In this document: positions 26,479 to 35,608 of the stretch, one piece after another
Numbering within the stretch: the first letter of the stretch is position 1
Layout of the letters: every line of letters starts with the position of its first letter
NCBI RefSeq assembly: GCF_009601505.1
Contig: NZ_WITC01000057.1
Location: 186,001-250,000, forward strand
DNA: 64,000 nt
Origin: Sinorhizobium terangae
GTDB taxonomy: Bacteria > Pseudomonadota > Alphaproteobacteria > Rhizobiales > Rhizobiaceae
Reading direction: 5' to 3'
The notes under the pieces: generated by a model
Database searches by the model: none
What the model was told of the DNA's origin: nothing
The model's input: only the letters and a program-made list of their open reading frames with translations
Translations under genes and position numbers: made by a program

Positions 26479-28368
26479 ATGAAAACCTCGATAGCGACAG
26501 TCTCCTTGAGCGGCGATCTCAAGGACAAGCTGCAGGCGATTGCCAGAGCCGGCTTCGACGGCGTGGAAATCTTCGAGAACGATTTCCTCGCTTTCGATGA
26601 AGGCCCGCGAGAGGTCGGCCGCATGGCGCGCGACTTCGGCCTCGAGATCACCTTGTTCCAGCCGTTCCGGGATTTCGAGGGCATGCCGGAACCGCTTCGC
26701 ACGCGAACTTTCGACCGTGCCGAACGCAAGTTCGACGTGATGCAGGAGCTTGGCACGGATCTCGTCCTCGTCTGCTCCAACGTATCGCCGGCCGCCCAGG
26801 GCGGCATCGACCGCGCGGCCGCCGACTTTCGCGAGCTCGGCGAGCGGGCGGCGAAGCGAAACCTCAGGGTCGGCTACGAGGCGCTCGCCTGGGGCCGGCA
26901 CATCAACGATCATCGCGACGCCTGGGAGATCGTCCGGCGTGCCGACCACCCCAATGTCGGTCTCATCCTCGACAGTTTCCACACGCTTTCGCGCAAGATC
27001 GAAGTCAATTCGATCCGGTCGATCCCGAAAGAACAAATCTTCATCATCCAGCTCGCCGACGCGCCGCTGATCGACATGGACCTGCTCTACTGGAGCCGGC
27101 ATTTCCGCAACATGCCCGGCGAAGGTGATCTTCCGGTCACCGACTTCATGCGCGCCGTCGCCGCCACCGGGTACGACGGCTATCTGTCGCTGGAAATTTT
27201 CAACGATCAGTTCCGCGGGGGCAATGCCGGCGCAATCGCGGTCGATGGGCGCCGCTCGCTGATCTATCTCGGCGACCAGGTCAAGCGCTCCGAACCGGAC
27301 ACGCCCTTGTCGGTACCTGCGATGCCGGCGCCCGCGGAGGTCAAGGGCGTCGCCTTCATCGAATTCGCCGCCGACGAGGAGCAGGCGGCCGAATTGGAGG
27401 CCCTGGTCAGAGCGCTCGGTTTTCAGAAGACTGCGACGCACAAGAGCAAACGGGTCGCGCTTTATCGCCAGGGCGCAATCAATCTGGTCGTCAATACGGA
27501 GCGCGAGGGGTTCGCCAGTGCCTCCTACCTGGTGCACGGCACGTCGGCCTATGCCTTCGGGCTGATGGTCGACGACGCCGCGGCGACGGTCGAGCGCGCA
27601 AAGGCGCTCGGCGCTGAACCCTTCGCACAGGCCGTCGGCCCCGGCGAGCTTTCGGTACCGGCGATCCGTGGCGTTGGCGGCGGGGTCATCTATTTTCTCG
27701 ACGAAAAGTCGGAGCTTGCGCGCATCTGGGAGATCGAATTCGAGCCGGTGGAAGATGACCTGCCAACGACGCCGGCCGGCCTCGCCTCGGTCGACCATGT
27801 CGCCCAGACCGTCAAATACGAGGAGATGCTGACCTGGCTTCTCTTCTACAACTCGCTGCTCGACGTGCATAAGACGCCGATGGTCGACATCGTCGATCCG
27901 GCCGGGTTGGTACGCAGTCAGGTGGTGGAGAATGACGCAGGCTCGCTGCGCATCACGTTGAACGGCGCCGAAAACCGCAACACGCTTGCGGGGCATTTCA
28001 TCGCCGAGACCTTCGGCTCCGGCATCCAGCATCTCGCCTTTGCCACGAATGACATCTTTGCGGCGGCCGATGCGTTGCGGGCAAACGGCTTTCGCGCGCT
28101 GCCGATCTCGCCGAACTACTATGACGACATCGAGGCGCGCTTCGCACTCGAGCCGGAGCTGATCGAGCGCCTGAAGGAGGCCAATATTCTCTACGATCGC
28201 GACGAGCACGGAGAGTACTTCCAGCTCTATAGTCCGACCTATGGCGAGGGATTTTTCTTCGAGATCGTGGAGCGACGCGGCTACCGCGGCTACGGCGCCG
28301 CCAATGCCATCTTCCGCATCGCCGCTTTGAAGAAACAGTTGCGGCCGGCGGGGCTGCCGAGAGATTAG
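26479..28368 (+). CDS. quiC: 3-dehydroshikimate dehydratase fused to an HPPD-like VOC domain (QuiC/QsuB type)
   Basis: A 629-residue two-domain protein. Residues 1 to about 265 form a xylose-isomerase-like TIM barrel typical of 3-dehydroshikimate dehydratases (GFDGVEIFENDFLAF; VGYEALAWGRHINDH; GLILDSFHTLSR; GYLSLEIFND), with metal-binding Glu, Asp, His and Glu at the strand ends. Residues about 290-625 are two vicinal-oxygen-chelate modules resembling 4-hydroxyphenylpyruvate dioxygenase (VDHVAQTV; GIQHLAFATNDIF; GEGFFFEIVERRG). The reaction is dehydration of 3-dehydroshikimate to protocatechuate. The start at 26479 is marked by ACAGGA. It is the last enzyme of the cassette; a family-B repeat separates it from the dehydrogenase. 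Confidence 0.93.
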   Translation: MKTSIATVSLSGDLKDKLQAIARAGFDGVEIFENDFLAFDEGPREVGRMARDFGLEITLFQPFRDFEGMPEPLRTRTFDRAERKFDVMQELGTDLVLVCSNVSPAAQGGIDRAAADFRELGERAAKRNLRVGYEALAWGRHINDHRDAWEIVRRADHPNVGLILDSFHTLSRKIEVNSIRSIPKEQIFIIQLADAPLIDMDLLYWSRHFRNMPGEGDLPVTDFMRAVAATGYDGYLSLEIFNDQFRGGNAGAIAVDGRRSLIYLGDQVKRSEPDTPLSVPAMPAPAEVKGVAFIEFAADEEQAAELEALVRALGFQKTATHKSKRVALYRQGAINLVVNTEREGFASASYLVHGTSAYAFGLMVDDAAATVERAKALGAEPFAQAVGPGELSVPAIRGVGGGVIYFLDEKSELARIWEIEFEPVEDDLPTTPAGLASVDHVAQTVKYEEMLTWLLFYNSLLDVHKTPMVDIVDPAGLVRSQVVENDAGSLRITLNGAENRNTLAGHFIAETFGSGIQHLAFATNDIFAAADALRANGFRALPISPNYYDDIEARFALEPELIERLKEANILYDRDEHGEYFQLYSPTYGEGFFFEIVERRGYRGYGAANAIFRIAALKKQLRPAGLPRD

Positions 28369-28482
28369 ACCGTGGATACATAACGATCTGATCCAAATCC
28401 TTGCTGCGGCGAGTTTGACTGCATCAAGGAAATTCAATGGGTCTTTGTCATAGCGAGTCGCTATTCCTCTGAAGTTCTTGAA
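28369..28482 (-). pseudogene. Remnant of an IS5-family transposase (C-terminal end)
   Basis: On the minus strand one frame reads FKNFRGIATRYDKDPLNF followed by a segment ending AARIWIRSL. This is the C-terminal signature of IS5-type transposases (FRxIATRYDK and LAAAxIW). Only about 37 codons remain. The frame is closed by TGA just upstream (28483-28485) and runs into the end of the dehydratase gene on the other side. No terminal inverted repeats or target duplication were recognised, so this is a decayed insertion-sequence fragment. Confidence 0.75.
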
Positions 28483-28566
28483 TCATGGCCCGGCGGAGGC
28501 GAAAGTGATTTTTGAATCGCATCGGAGCGAAGATTCATGAATGAGCGATAAAGGCTGAGGAACACT

Positions 28567-28995
28567 ATGGCTGAAGTGCATCGAACCGCCGCATCCCTAC
28601 GCTTTTGCGGCGACGACCTTGATCCGGAGGAAATATCCCGCACGCTTGGGGCGCAGCCGACAAAATGCGCGAAAAAGGGGGGTATTTGGTGTACGCCTAA
28701 CGGGAAAGAGATAGTTGCTCGGCACGGCTTCTGGCATCTATCCGCTACTGAAGAAAGTCCCGGCGATCTCGACAAGCAAGTAGGCGCACTCTTCTCCGCA
28801 TTGAGTAATGATCTCGATGCGTGGAGGGCACTTGCAGCACGCTTTCGCGGAAACATATTCGTAGGTCTGTTCCTATACGGCTGCAATGAAGGACTTGGCC
28901 TCTCGCCGGCGACAACGAGTGCGATCGGATTACGTGGATTAGAGCTCGATCTCGACATCTATAGTGGCGATGACACCGACCAAGAGATCGTTTGA
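28567..28995 (+). CDS. DUF4279 domain protein
   Basis: A 142-residue protein matching the DUF4279 pattern: TAASLRFCGDDLDPEEISRT at the N-terminus, LGAQPTKCAKKGG, and the C-terminal LRGLELDLDIY. DUF4279 proteins are small cytoplasmic proteins of unknown function, often found singly and near mobile or toxin-like loci. It has no signal peptide. It starts at 28567 about 85 bases after the transposase remnant. Codon usage is less GC3-biased than in neighbouring genes, consistent with recent acquisition. Confidence 0.8.
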   Translation: MAEVHRTAASLRFCGDDLDPEEISRTLGAQPTKCAKKGGIWCTPNGKEIVARHGFWHLSATEESPGDLDKQVGALFSALSNDLDAWRALAARFRGNIFVGLFLYGCNEGLGLSPATTSAIGLRGLELDLDIYSGDDTDQEIV

Positions 28996-29021
28996 AGCCA
29001 TCTCGTTATGGGTTTACGGCT

Positions 29022-29119
29022 TAGAGCAATTCCAGGAAAAGTGTGTAACGTCCGAAATTGCGTTGTTTCAAGGAGTCAGATCATTTCACTTTTTCAGTTA
29101 GATTGTGAGATGATCTAGG
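29022..29119. repeat. Dispersed imperfect repeat, family D
   Basis: It begins AGAGCAATTCCAGGAAAAG and continues through GTTTCAAGGAGTCAGATCAT to GATGATC. The second half matches 5255-5304. The GAGCAATTCC...AAAGTG beginning is typical of dispersed rhizobial intergenic sequences. It lies between the DUF4279 and slipin genes. Confidence 0.5.
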
Positions 29120-29138
29120 AGCAAAGCAACGTCCCGCT

Positions 29139-29912
29139 TTATTGCGAAGAACCGCCCATCTTGGTCGCGAGGATGTTCGCCAGATCCATCGGGAACGGAA
29201 AGATGATCGTAGAGCTCTTTTCAGCGGCGATCACGTTCAGCGTGCTGAGATAACGCAATTGCATGGCCTGCGGCTGCCGGGCGAGAATTTCCGCCGCTTC
29301 GAGCAATTTTGCCGCCGCCTGCTGTTCGCCCTCGGCGTTGATGACCTTCGCCCGCCGCTCGCGTTCCGCTTCCGCTTGGCGCGCGATTGCCCGGATCATA
29401 GATTCATTGATGTCGACATGCTTGATCTCGACGGTGGCGACCTTGATCCCCCAGGCATCCGTCTGGACGTCCAGTATCTTCTGGATATCTTCGTTGAGCC
29501 TGTCGCGCTCGGCCAGCATCTCGTCGAGGTCGTGCTTGCCGAGCACGGAGCGCAACGTCGTCTGGGCGAGCTGGCTCGTCGCTGCCATGAAGTCCTCGAC
29601 CTGGATCGTCGATTTTTCCGCATCGATCACCCGGAAATAAATGACCGCGCTGACGCGGACCGAAACGTTGTCGTGGGAGATGACGTCCTGGCTCGGAACA
29701 TCGAGCACTCGCGTCCTGAGATCGACCCGCACCATCTGCTGGACAATGGGTACGAGCAGGATCAGCCCCGGTCCCTTGACGCCGGTGAACCGGCCCAGTG
29801 TGAAGACGACGGCACGTTCGTATTCGCGCAAAATCCTGATCGCGTAGGCAATAACGATGAGCAGCACCACGAGCGCCGCTATGAAGGGGGCGAGACTTCC
29901 GACTATGTCCAT
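29139..29912 (-). CDS. Slipin (stomatin-like SPFH-domain membrane protein)
   Basis: A 257-residue protein. The N-terminal membrane anchor is at about 9-30 ([19 protein letters not shown]). An SPFH/band-7 domain follows, with [19 protein letters not shown] and [20 protein letters not shown], then a coiled-coil-forming Ala/Glu-rich region ([20 protein letters not shown]). Slipins assemble into membrane microdomains and are partnered by NfeD proteases, one of which is encoded 21 bases upstream in the same direction. The role is membrane protein quality control by family. Confidence 0.93.
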   Translation of the reverse strand: MDIVGSLAPFIAALVVLLIVIAYAIRILREYERAVVFTLGRFTGVKGPGLILLVPIVQQMVRVDLRTRVLDVPSQDVISHDNVSVRVSAVIYFRVIDAEKSTIQVEDFMAATSQLAQTTLRSVLGKHDLDEMLAERDRLNEDIQKILDVQTDAWGIKVATVEIKHVDINESMIRAIARQAEAERERRAKVINAEGEQQAAAKLLEAAEILARQPQAMQLRYLSTLNVIAAEKSSTIIFPFPMDLANILATKMGGSSQ

Positions 29913-29933
29913 GACCTTCTCCTGTCGAGGCAG

Positions 29934-31277
29934 TCAGCTTTGCGATTCACTGCGCGCGACTTTCAGCGTCAATCCGTTGCGGTCTATGATCGTCACATCT
30001 TCTCCCGCGGAGAGCGGCTCGCCGCTGACGGCTTTCCAGCGTTCGCCGCGGGCAATGACGTAGCCTGTGCCGTCCGTCCAACTGTCGACTGTGCCTGACA
30101 TGCCGATCATCTGCTCCCCACCGGTGACGACCTTGTGCCGGCGCGAGATGAAGGCGAGCCGGGCGACGAGAGCGCTGAAGGCAAGGCTTGCGATGGCGAC
30201 ACCGCCGAGCACAGGCCAGGAGACCTGCAGGCCCGGGACGTCCGTGTCGAAAAGGATTGCTGCGCCGAGAACAAGCGCGACCCCGCCGCCGAGTCCAAGC
30301 GCCCCGAACGACGGCGCATGCGCCTCGGCAATCAGCAGCCCCACGCCGAGGATGATCAGCCCGATGCCGGCGTAGCTCACCGGCAGGACGGCGAGCGCGT
30401 AGAGCCCGAGCAGGAGGCTGATGCCGCCGATTGTGCCGGGCAAAACCGTTCCCGGCGTCAGAAACTCGAAGATCAGCCCATAGATGCCGACGATCATCAG
30501 GAGCAGCGCAACATTCGGATCGGTGATCACAGACAGGAGGCGGGTCCGCCAGTCGGGCAGAACGTCCTCGACCGCGAGACCCGCCGTATCGAGGCGGAGA
30601 TCGGCCTGGCCGACACGGACCGTGCGGCCATGGGCCTGCTTCAACAAATCCTCGATGCTGACGGCGATGAAATCGACAACCTTTTCGCGGACGGCGGCGG
30701 TCGACGAAAGGCTCGCTGCCTCGCGCACGGCGCGCTCCGCCCAGTCAGCGTTCCGATTGCGCAGTTCGGCAAGACCACGGATATAGGCGACCGCGTCGTT
30801 TATCATCTTCGCTTCGCCGGCATTGGCCGGTTGCTTCGCGCCACTCTTCTTGTCGCCCTCGTCGTCGCCGCCGAACAGTCCACCGCCTATGGCAATAGGC
30901 GTGGCCGCGCCGAGATTTGTGCCCGGGGCCATCGCCGCGACGTGGCTCGCATAGAGGATATAGGTACCGGCGCTCGCCGCCCTCGCCCCGCTCGGCGCCA
31001 CGAAACTTGCGACCGGTACGGAGGAATCGAGGATGGCGCGGATGATGTCACGCATCGACGTGTCGAGGCCGCCGGGCGTGTCCATCTGCAATATGACGAG
31101 GGAGGCGCCTCGCGCTTCGGCCCGCCCAAGGCCACGGATCACATATTCCGCGGTCGCCGGACTGATCGCGCCGTTCACATGCAGGACCATAGCCCGACGC
31201 TCGGCCGCGGAAGCGGACGGGGCAGGAAACGCGAACGCCGATATCAATGCCAAGAGCAGGATGAGGATTCGGGACAT
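29934..31277 (-). CDS. NfeD-family membrane serine protease (long form)
   Basis: A 447-residue protein. It has a signal peptide (1-24, ending ASAAE) and a ClpP-like protease domain of about 25-210, with PGGLDTSMRD and the nucleophile region SGARAASAGTYI. Four membrane helices follow at about 235-370 (LLLMIVGIYGLIFEF; IGGISLLLGLYALAVLPV), then a C-terminal NfeD OB-fold soluble domain. In archaea the homologous enzyme cleaves the stomatin partner. The start is placed at 31277 (MSRILILLLA) because it opens the signal peptide. It forms an operon with the slipin gene downstream. Confidence 0.92.
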   Translation of the reverse strand: MSRILILLLALISAFAFPAPSASAAERRAMVLHVNGAISPATAEYVIRGLGRAEARGASLVILQMDTPGGLDTSMRDIIRAILDSSVPVASFVAPSGARAASAGTYILYASHVAAMAPGTNLGAATPIAIGGGLFGGDDEGDKKSGAKQPANAGEAKMINDAVAYIRGLAELRNRNADWAERAVREAASLSSTAAVREKVVDFIAVSIEDLLKQAHGRTVRVGQADLRLDTAGLAVEDVLPDWRTRLLSVITDPNVALLLMIVGIYGLIFEFLTPGTVLPGTIGGISLLLGLYALAVLPVSYAGIGLIILGVGLLIAEAHAPSFGALGLGGGVALVLGAAILFDTDVPGLQVSWPVLGGVAIASLAFSALVARLAFISRRHKVVTGGEQMIGMSGTVDSWTDGTGYVIARGERWKAVSGEPLSAGEDVTIIDRNGLTLKVARSESQS

Positions 31278-31633
31278 TCGCCGCCACAACCTCAGAGTTT
31301 CTTTGGATCGCGATGATTTTGCGCCCAATAGATCCATTCCAATATAGGCCAGAACTGCCGAAAGGGTAAGGCTCCCGCAACCTGCCGTGGAAGTCGCGCG
31401 GAGGAATTCGGTCCGTGCCGTCGCTCAGAGCGGCGGCGAAGCAGGTACCTGATCGCCCTTACCGAGCACCGCCGAAATCTGATGGCTGCGCGCGACGACA
31501 TCGAGCAACTCGGCAAGCGGATCGGCGGCCTCATCGACGCAGGCGACGTATCACGGCAGCTCGATTGACGTTGCCAGGGTGCTCCCATACGCTGATTGCG
31601 CGGTTCTGCTGCACCTCTTCCCGGGAGGAGAAC

Positions 31634-32806
31634 ATGAAGGGGAACGCTATCGCCGTCATTGGCGCCGGCATGATCGGCGCCGCGCACGCCTTCGGCTACC
31701 GAACGAACCTACCGCGCTTCGAGAAGCGCATTTCAGGTCTTCGTCTTGCAACGGCCTGCGACGGCAACGACACGCTCGCGGGCCGCCTCGCCGCGACGTG
31801 GGGGTTCGAAAAGACGGAAACAGATCTCAACGCGGTTCTCGCCGATCCCGAAATCGGCATCGTCAGTGTCTGCCTGCCGAACGCGCTCCACGCGGAGGTG
31901 ACGCTGGCGGCGATCGCCGCCGGAAAGCACGTTCTCTGCGAAAAGCCGCTCGCTCTCAATGCCGAGGAGGCGCTGCGCATCCATCGCGCCGCGACGGCAT
32001 CGCCGGTCGTCTCCGCAACCGTCTTCAACTACCGGCGCATTCCGGCCGTTGCGGCGATACGCGACATCATCGCTGCGGGAGAGATCGGCGACCTCGTCAA
32101 TCTACTGGTCCAGTACGAAAGCGAATATGCCGCCGATCCCAACCTGCCACACAGCTGGCGGTACGAGCGTAGCCGCGCCGGCGCCGGTGCATTGCTCGAT
32201 ATCGGCACCCATGCCATCGACATCGTCCGCTTTCTCTGCGGGGAGGTCTCCGAGGTCGCCGGCGCGATCGCCACGGTTTCGATCAGGGAGCGTTTCCTGC
32301 CGGCCGCCGACGGCATCGGCCACGACAAGGTTGCGCTCAGTACCGAAAAGAGGCCCGTCGACAACGACGATGTCATGTCCGCCCTGCTTCGCTTCGAAAA
32401 TGGCTGCCAAGGCATGTTTCTGGCGAGCCGGGTGGCGGTTGGCATGGGCAATACGCTTTCCTTCTCGATCACCGGGACGAAGGGTGCACTACGCTACAAT
32501 TCGCGCCTGCCGGCGCACTATGAAATCGCGCGTTTCGACGGCAGCGGACAATCGCCCTTTGCGCTGGTGACGAACAACCCGGCCCTCCCCTATGCCGAAC
32601 TGCTCCCCGTTCCTCACGACGGCGTGGCGATCGGCTACGCGGAAGTGTTCGGATTCATGATCCACGAATTTCTCGAAGCGATCGCCGACAACCATCCCAT
32701 GCACAACGGATCGACGCTCGACGGCCTGCGCGCCGCACAGATTCTCGACGCGATCCAATTGGCTGCGGATACCGGTGCGCCGGTGAGGGTTTCGCACGCC
32801 GATTGA
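31634..32806 (+). CDS. Gfo/Idh/MocA-family oxidoreductase
   Basis: A 390-residue NAD(P)-dependent dehydrogenase. A Rossmann fold is at the N-terminus (AVIGAGMIGAAHAFGYR), the Lys-Pro motif VLCEKPLALN lies at about 100, and the C-terminal alpha/beta domain contains GALLDIGTHAIDIVRF with the conserved catalytic-region His. Such enzymes oxidise or isomerise sugars and inositols. The ATG at 31634 follows GGGAGGAG. A TIM-barrel isomerase gene follows 29 bases later, so the pair probably acts on one carbohydrate; which one is unknown. Confidence 0.92.
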   Translation: MKGNAIAVIGAGMIGAAHAFGYRTNLPRFEKRISGLRLATACDGNDTLAGRLAATWGFEKTETDLNAVLADPEIGIVSVCLPNALHAEVTLAAIAAGKHVLCEKPLALNAEEALRIHRAATASPVVSATVFNYRRIPAVAAIRDIIAAGEIGDLVNLLVQYESEYAADPNLPHSWRYERSRAGAGALLDIGTHAIDIVRFLCGEVSEVAGAIATVSIRERFLPAADGIGHDKVALSTEKRPVDNDDVMSALLRFENGCQGMFLASRVAVGMGNTLSFSITGTKGALRYNSRLPAHYEIARFDGSGQSPFALVTNNPALPYAELLPVPHDGVAIGYAEVFGFMIHEFLEAIADNHPMHNGSTLDGLRAAQILDAIQLAADTGAPVRVSHAD

Positions 32807-32835
32807 ACGGCCATCGCGCCGATCGGGAGGAATGG

Positions 32836-33786
32836 ATGAAGATCGGCCTGAACACCGACGGCTTCGCGGCGCTCTCGCTGGAAGCATGCCTGGACCGCGC
32901 CGCCGAACTCGGGTTCGCTTGCGTCGAATTCGGCCTCGGCGGCTGGTCGAGCGCACCGCATCTCGACATTGCCGAATTGCTTGCGAGCGGCGCGGCGCGT
33001 GATCGGCTTCTCGGCATGCTGCGTGACCGCAATCTCGAAATCTCCGCGCTCAACTGCTCCGGAAACCCGCTGCATCCGGGCGAGAGCGGGGCAAAAGACA
33101 CAGATCTCGCCCATGACACGCTGGAACTCGCGGTGCTGCTCGGCGTCCGGCGCATCGTTATGATGTCCGGTCTGCCGGCCGGCGGTCCGAGCGATGCCTT
33201 CCCGAACTGGATCACCTCCTCCTGGCCGCCGGAAGCGATGGCGATGCTCGAATGGCAGTGGTGCGAGCGCGTCATCCCCTTCTGGGAGGACTATGCAGCC
33301 GCGGCAGAGAAGAAGGGACTCCGCCTCTGCGTCGAGCAGCATGGCCGGCAGGCCGTCTACAATGTCGAGAGCTTCTTCCGCTTGCGCGACGCCGTCGGCC
33401 CAACCGTCGGCGTCAATTTCGATCCGAGCCACCTGATCTGGATGGGCGGCGATCCGGTTTCGGCGATCCGCGCGCTCGGCGACTGCATCTACCATGTCCA
33501 CGGCAAGGATACGCGCATCGAGCCGAGGGCGCGTATCGACGGTCTGCTCGACCCGAAGCATGTACTGCCGGTCCGCGGACGATCATGGAATTTCGTCTCG
33601 CTCGGGCACGGCACGCCGGTCCGGGGCTGGCTGGAGATTCTCAAGGCCCTCAGGGAGGTCGGCTATGACGATGTGATCAGCATCGAGAACGAGGACTATG
33701 CCCTCGACGCCGACAAGGCCGTCGCCACCTCCGCGACGACGCTGCGCTTCTGCATCGAGCAGCTGAGCACTGACAGCCGGCTCTAA
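32836..33786 (+). CDS. Sugar phosphate isomerase/epimerase (AP endonuclease 2-type TIM barrel)
   Basis: A 316-residue xylose-isomerase-like TIM-barrel protein. Recognisable segments are the N-terminal strand KIGLNTDGF, LCVEQHG with a metal-binding Glu, VGVNFDPSHLIWMGG, and DVISIENEDY with a further Glu near the end. The family isomerises or epimerises keto-sugars using a divalent metal. It forms an operon with the Gfo/Idh/MocA gene and the two probably work in one carbohydrate pathway. The start at 32836 is favoured by GGGAGG just upstream. The stop overlaps the convergent FAD-protein stop by 4 bases. Confidence 0.9.
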   Translation: MKIGLNTDGFAALSLEACLDRAAELGFACVEFGLGGWSSAPHLDIAELLASGAARDRLLGMLRDRNLEISALNCSGNPLHPGESGAKDTDLAHDTLELAVLLGVRRIVMMSGLPAGGPSDAFPNWITSSWPPEAMAMLEWQWCERVIPFWEDYAAAAEKKGLRLCVEQHGRQAVYNVESFFRLRDAVGPTVGVNFDPSHLIWMGGDPVSAIRALGDCIYHVHGKDTRIEPRARIDGLLDPKHVLPVRGRSWNFVSLGHGTPVRGWLEILKALREVGYDDVISIENEDYALDADKAVATSATTLRFCIEQLSTDSRL

Positions 33787-35255
33787 CTCATCGATGCAGG
33801 CCGCAACTCCTCCGATCCGCCGTCTCGCGATTGAGCGGCTTTCGCCGCTCCTCGCCCGCCGGCGAGCGCGGCCACCTGCTCCGCCACGAAGATGGCGTGA
33901 TCGTTGACCTGCGGCAGCCCCATTAGCTCCCCGAAAGTTCCGCGAGCGAGCGGTCCGGCGATGAATAGCGTCTCCGTCTCCCGGCCCTCACTGTCGAGCG
34001 CGCGGCTTGTCTCGCTGCAGGCAAGGCCGAGCCCGACGGCATCCGGCTGCAGGTAGCCATCGGCCGAAAGCGTTTCGAGGAAAGGCTGGCTTTTCAAGAT
34101 GGATTTGTGTGCCGGCCCGGTGGTGATCACCACCGCATCGACAGCCCAGCGCTCGATCCCGGCACCGTAGCGCCGCCGGAACGCCACGGCGATCTCGTCG
34201 CCGTTTCTCTCGAGCCGATCGATCCGGCCCGCCAGAATGCGGATGTCGCCGGACTGCAGTCCGGCCCTGACGATGGCATCGATCTGCGGTGCGATGCGAA
34301 AGCGGTGAACGTCCCAGAAGGGGCGCAGATGGCGGATCAGCCGGCGCCGTTCCGTGACTGGCAGGCTGCGCCAGATCTCCCCTCCTTGGCTGCGAAGCGC
34401 ATCGAAGACCGCATGCCAGGAAAAGCCGTCCGCTTCGGCGTCGGCGACCGCCCGCCGCACGCGCACGAGAAGTTCCGTCGCCGTTCGCGACGGCGCCGCC
34501 GTAAAGTCTCCGTAGGGGTCCTGGGCTTGGGCCGGGTGCCCGCGCGAGCGGAGGCCGCGCCGGGAATAGGCGGTGATCGGCCCCGTCCGCCCGGTCGTGC
34601 GCAAGGAAGCGATGACGTCCGCCGCGGTGAGGCCTGTGCCTATGATCAGGACGTGGTCGTCGGGGCGGATGGCAGCGAGAGCCGCCGGGACGGTGGTATC
34701 CGGTACATAGCGCGGGTGCCCCCGCAACGTGGCGTCGATGCCAGCCGGCGCCGCTGGGGCCGGATGGGTGGTTGCGATCACCAGTATGTCGGCGCGAACC
34801 ATCGTGCCGGCGTCACCCCGGATTTCCCAATCTCCGTCACGCCTTTCCGCGCTGATCACCCGCTGCCGGTGGTGGACGATGCAGCCGTTGCCGAGGTGCG
34901 GCGCCACGGCATCGGCGACATAGCGGCCAAAGAGGCCGCGGCGCGGATAGAGATGGCCGTCCGGCGCCCGTGCCTCTCGGTCGTCGCGCGGCTCGCCCCG
35001 AAGCTCCATCCAGCGGACGAATTCGTCGGCGTCGTCCGGATCGAGGCTCATACGCCCGGCCGGCACATTGACCCGGTGCGCCGGATCGTCGGTGTCATAA
35101 GCAAGGCCACAGCCGAGGCGCTCGCGCGGCTCGAAGACGGCGATCTGCCACCCTTCCATGCTCTTGTTGCGTGCGAGAGTTGCGGCGACGACCGCCCCGG
35201 TAAAACCGCCGCCAACGATAACGACCGTGGGGCGCCCCCCGCTCACGAAATTCAT
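33783..35255 (-). CDS. FAD/NAD(P)-binding oxidoreductase (NAD_binding_9 type)
   Basis: A 490-residue flavoprotein. The FAD motif VVIVGGGFTGAVVAATLA is near residue 11 and a second dinucleotide motif HVLIIGTGLTAADVIASL is near 195. NVPAGRMSLD is a family signature. A paralog of the same type lies at 48699-50105. The substrate is not known; members are often associated with sulfur or metallophore loci. The start at 35255 is supported by GGAGGG upstream and by a 4-base overlap with a possible small upstream ORF. Its C-terminal stop overlaps the isomerase gene. Confidence 0.88.
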   Translation of the reverse strand: MNFVSGGRPTVVIVGGGFTGAVVAATLARNKSMEGWQIAVFEPRERLGCGLAYDTDDPAHRVNVPAGRMSLDPDDADEFVRWMELRGEPRDDREARAPDGHLYPRRGLFGRYVADAVAPHLGNGCIVHHRQRVISAERRDGDWEIRGDAGTMVRADILVIATTHPAPAAPAGIDATLRGHPRYVPDTTVPAALAAIRPDDHVLIIGTGLTAADVIASLRTTGRTGPITAYSRRGLRSRGHPAQAQDPYGDFTAAPSRTATELLVRVRRAVADAEADGFSWHAVFDALRSQGGEIWRSLPVTERRRLIRHLRPFWDVHRFRIAPQIDAIVRAGLQSGDIRILAGRIDRLERNGDEIAVAFRRRYGAGIERWAVDAVVITTGPAHKSILKSQPFLETLSADGYLQPDAVGLGLACSETSRALDSEGRETETLFIAGPLARGTFGELMGLPQVNDHAIFVAEQVAALAGGRGAAKAAQSRDGGSEELRPASMS

Positions 35256-35443
35256 TTCGCGTCCCTCCGCTTCAGCAAGGGCACCTCGGCGATCTTCCTC
35301 ACCACGTGCGGAGGCTCGCCCCGCGTCGCGCAATTGTCAATGGTGCGCGCGCCCACCTGCTTGCCGCGCAAAGGAACCAGCTCCACCGATGTTGCGGAGA
35401 GTAACCCCTTCACGTCCCCGCGCGCCGTCGCCGGCCCCTTCAC
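35252..35443 (-). CDS. Possible small protein coupled to the FAD oxidoreductase
   Basis: A 63-codon frame starting at GTG whose TGA stop overlaps the next start (ATGA). The product contains VELVPLRGKQVGARTIDN and ends VVRKIAEVPLLKRRDAK, which looks protein-like and basic. It has no clear ribosome site and no family was recognised. It could be a genuine coupled small gene, the end of a decayed gene, or chance. The rest of the 35256-35608 intergenic stretch holds nothing else clear. Confidence 0.3.
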   Translation of the reverse strand: MKGPATARGDVKGLLSATSVELVPLRGKQVGARTIDNCATRGEPPHVVRKIAEVPLLKRRDAK

Positions 35444-35608
35444 GGATCGTCATATCGCCGTTACCGCCCCGCCGCTCGGAAAAGCTGAAAAAACAAACAG
35501 TAAGACTGCTTGCGCGCGCGCAGGACCGCTTGCCATCGAAGATGATTTGAGGGAACATTTAGAGCTGGCCCTTGAGGCCTGGGCAATCTCCGGTGAAGGG
35601 AGAATACC

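Noticed and set aside
26140-28437. A 765-codon minus-strand frame opposite the dehydroshikimate dehydratase
   Set aside because: Only its first 25 or so codons resemble a protein (the transposase tail). The rest is a shadow of the coding gene.
31482-31568. A 28-codon frame (MAARDDIEQLGKRIGG...) before the Gfo/Idh/MocA gene
   Set aside because: It has an acidic/basic helical look but no ribosome site and no recognisable family. It may be a gene remnant; evidence is too thin to annotate.
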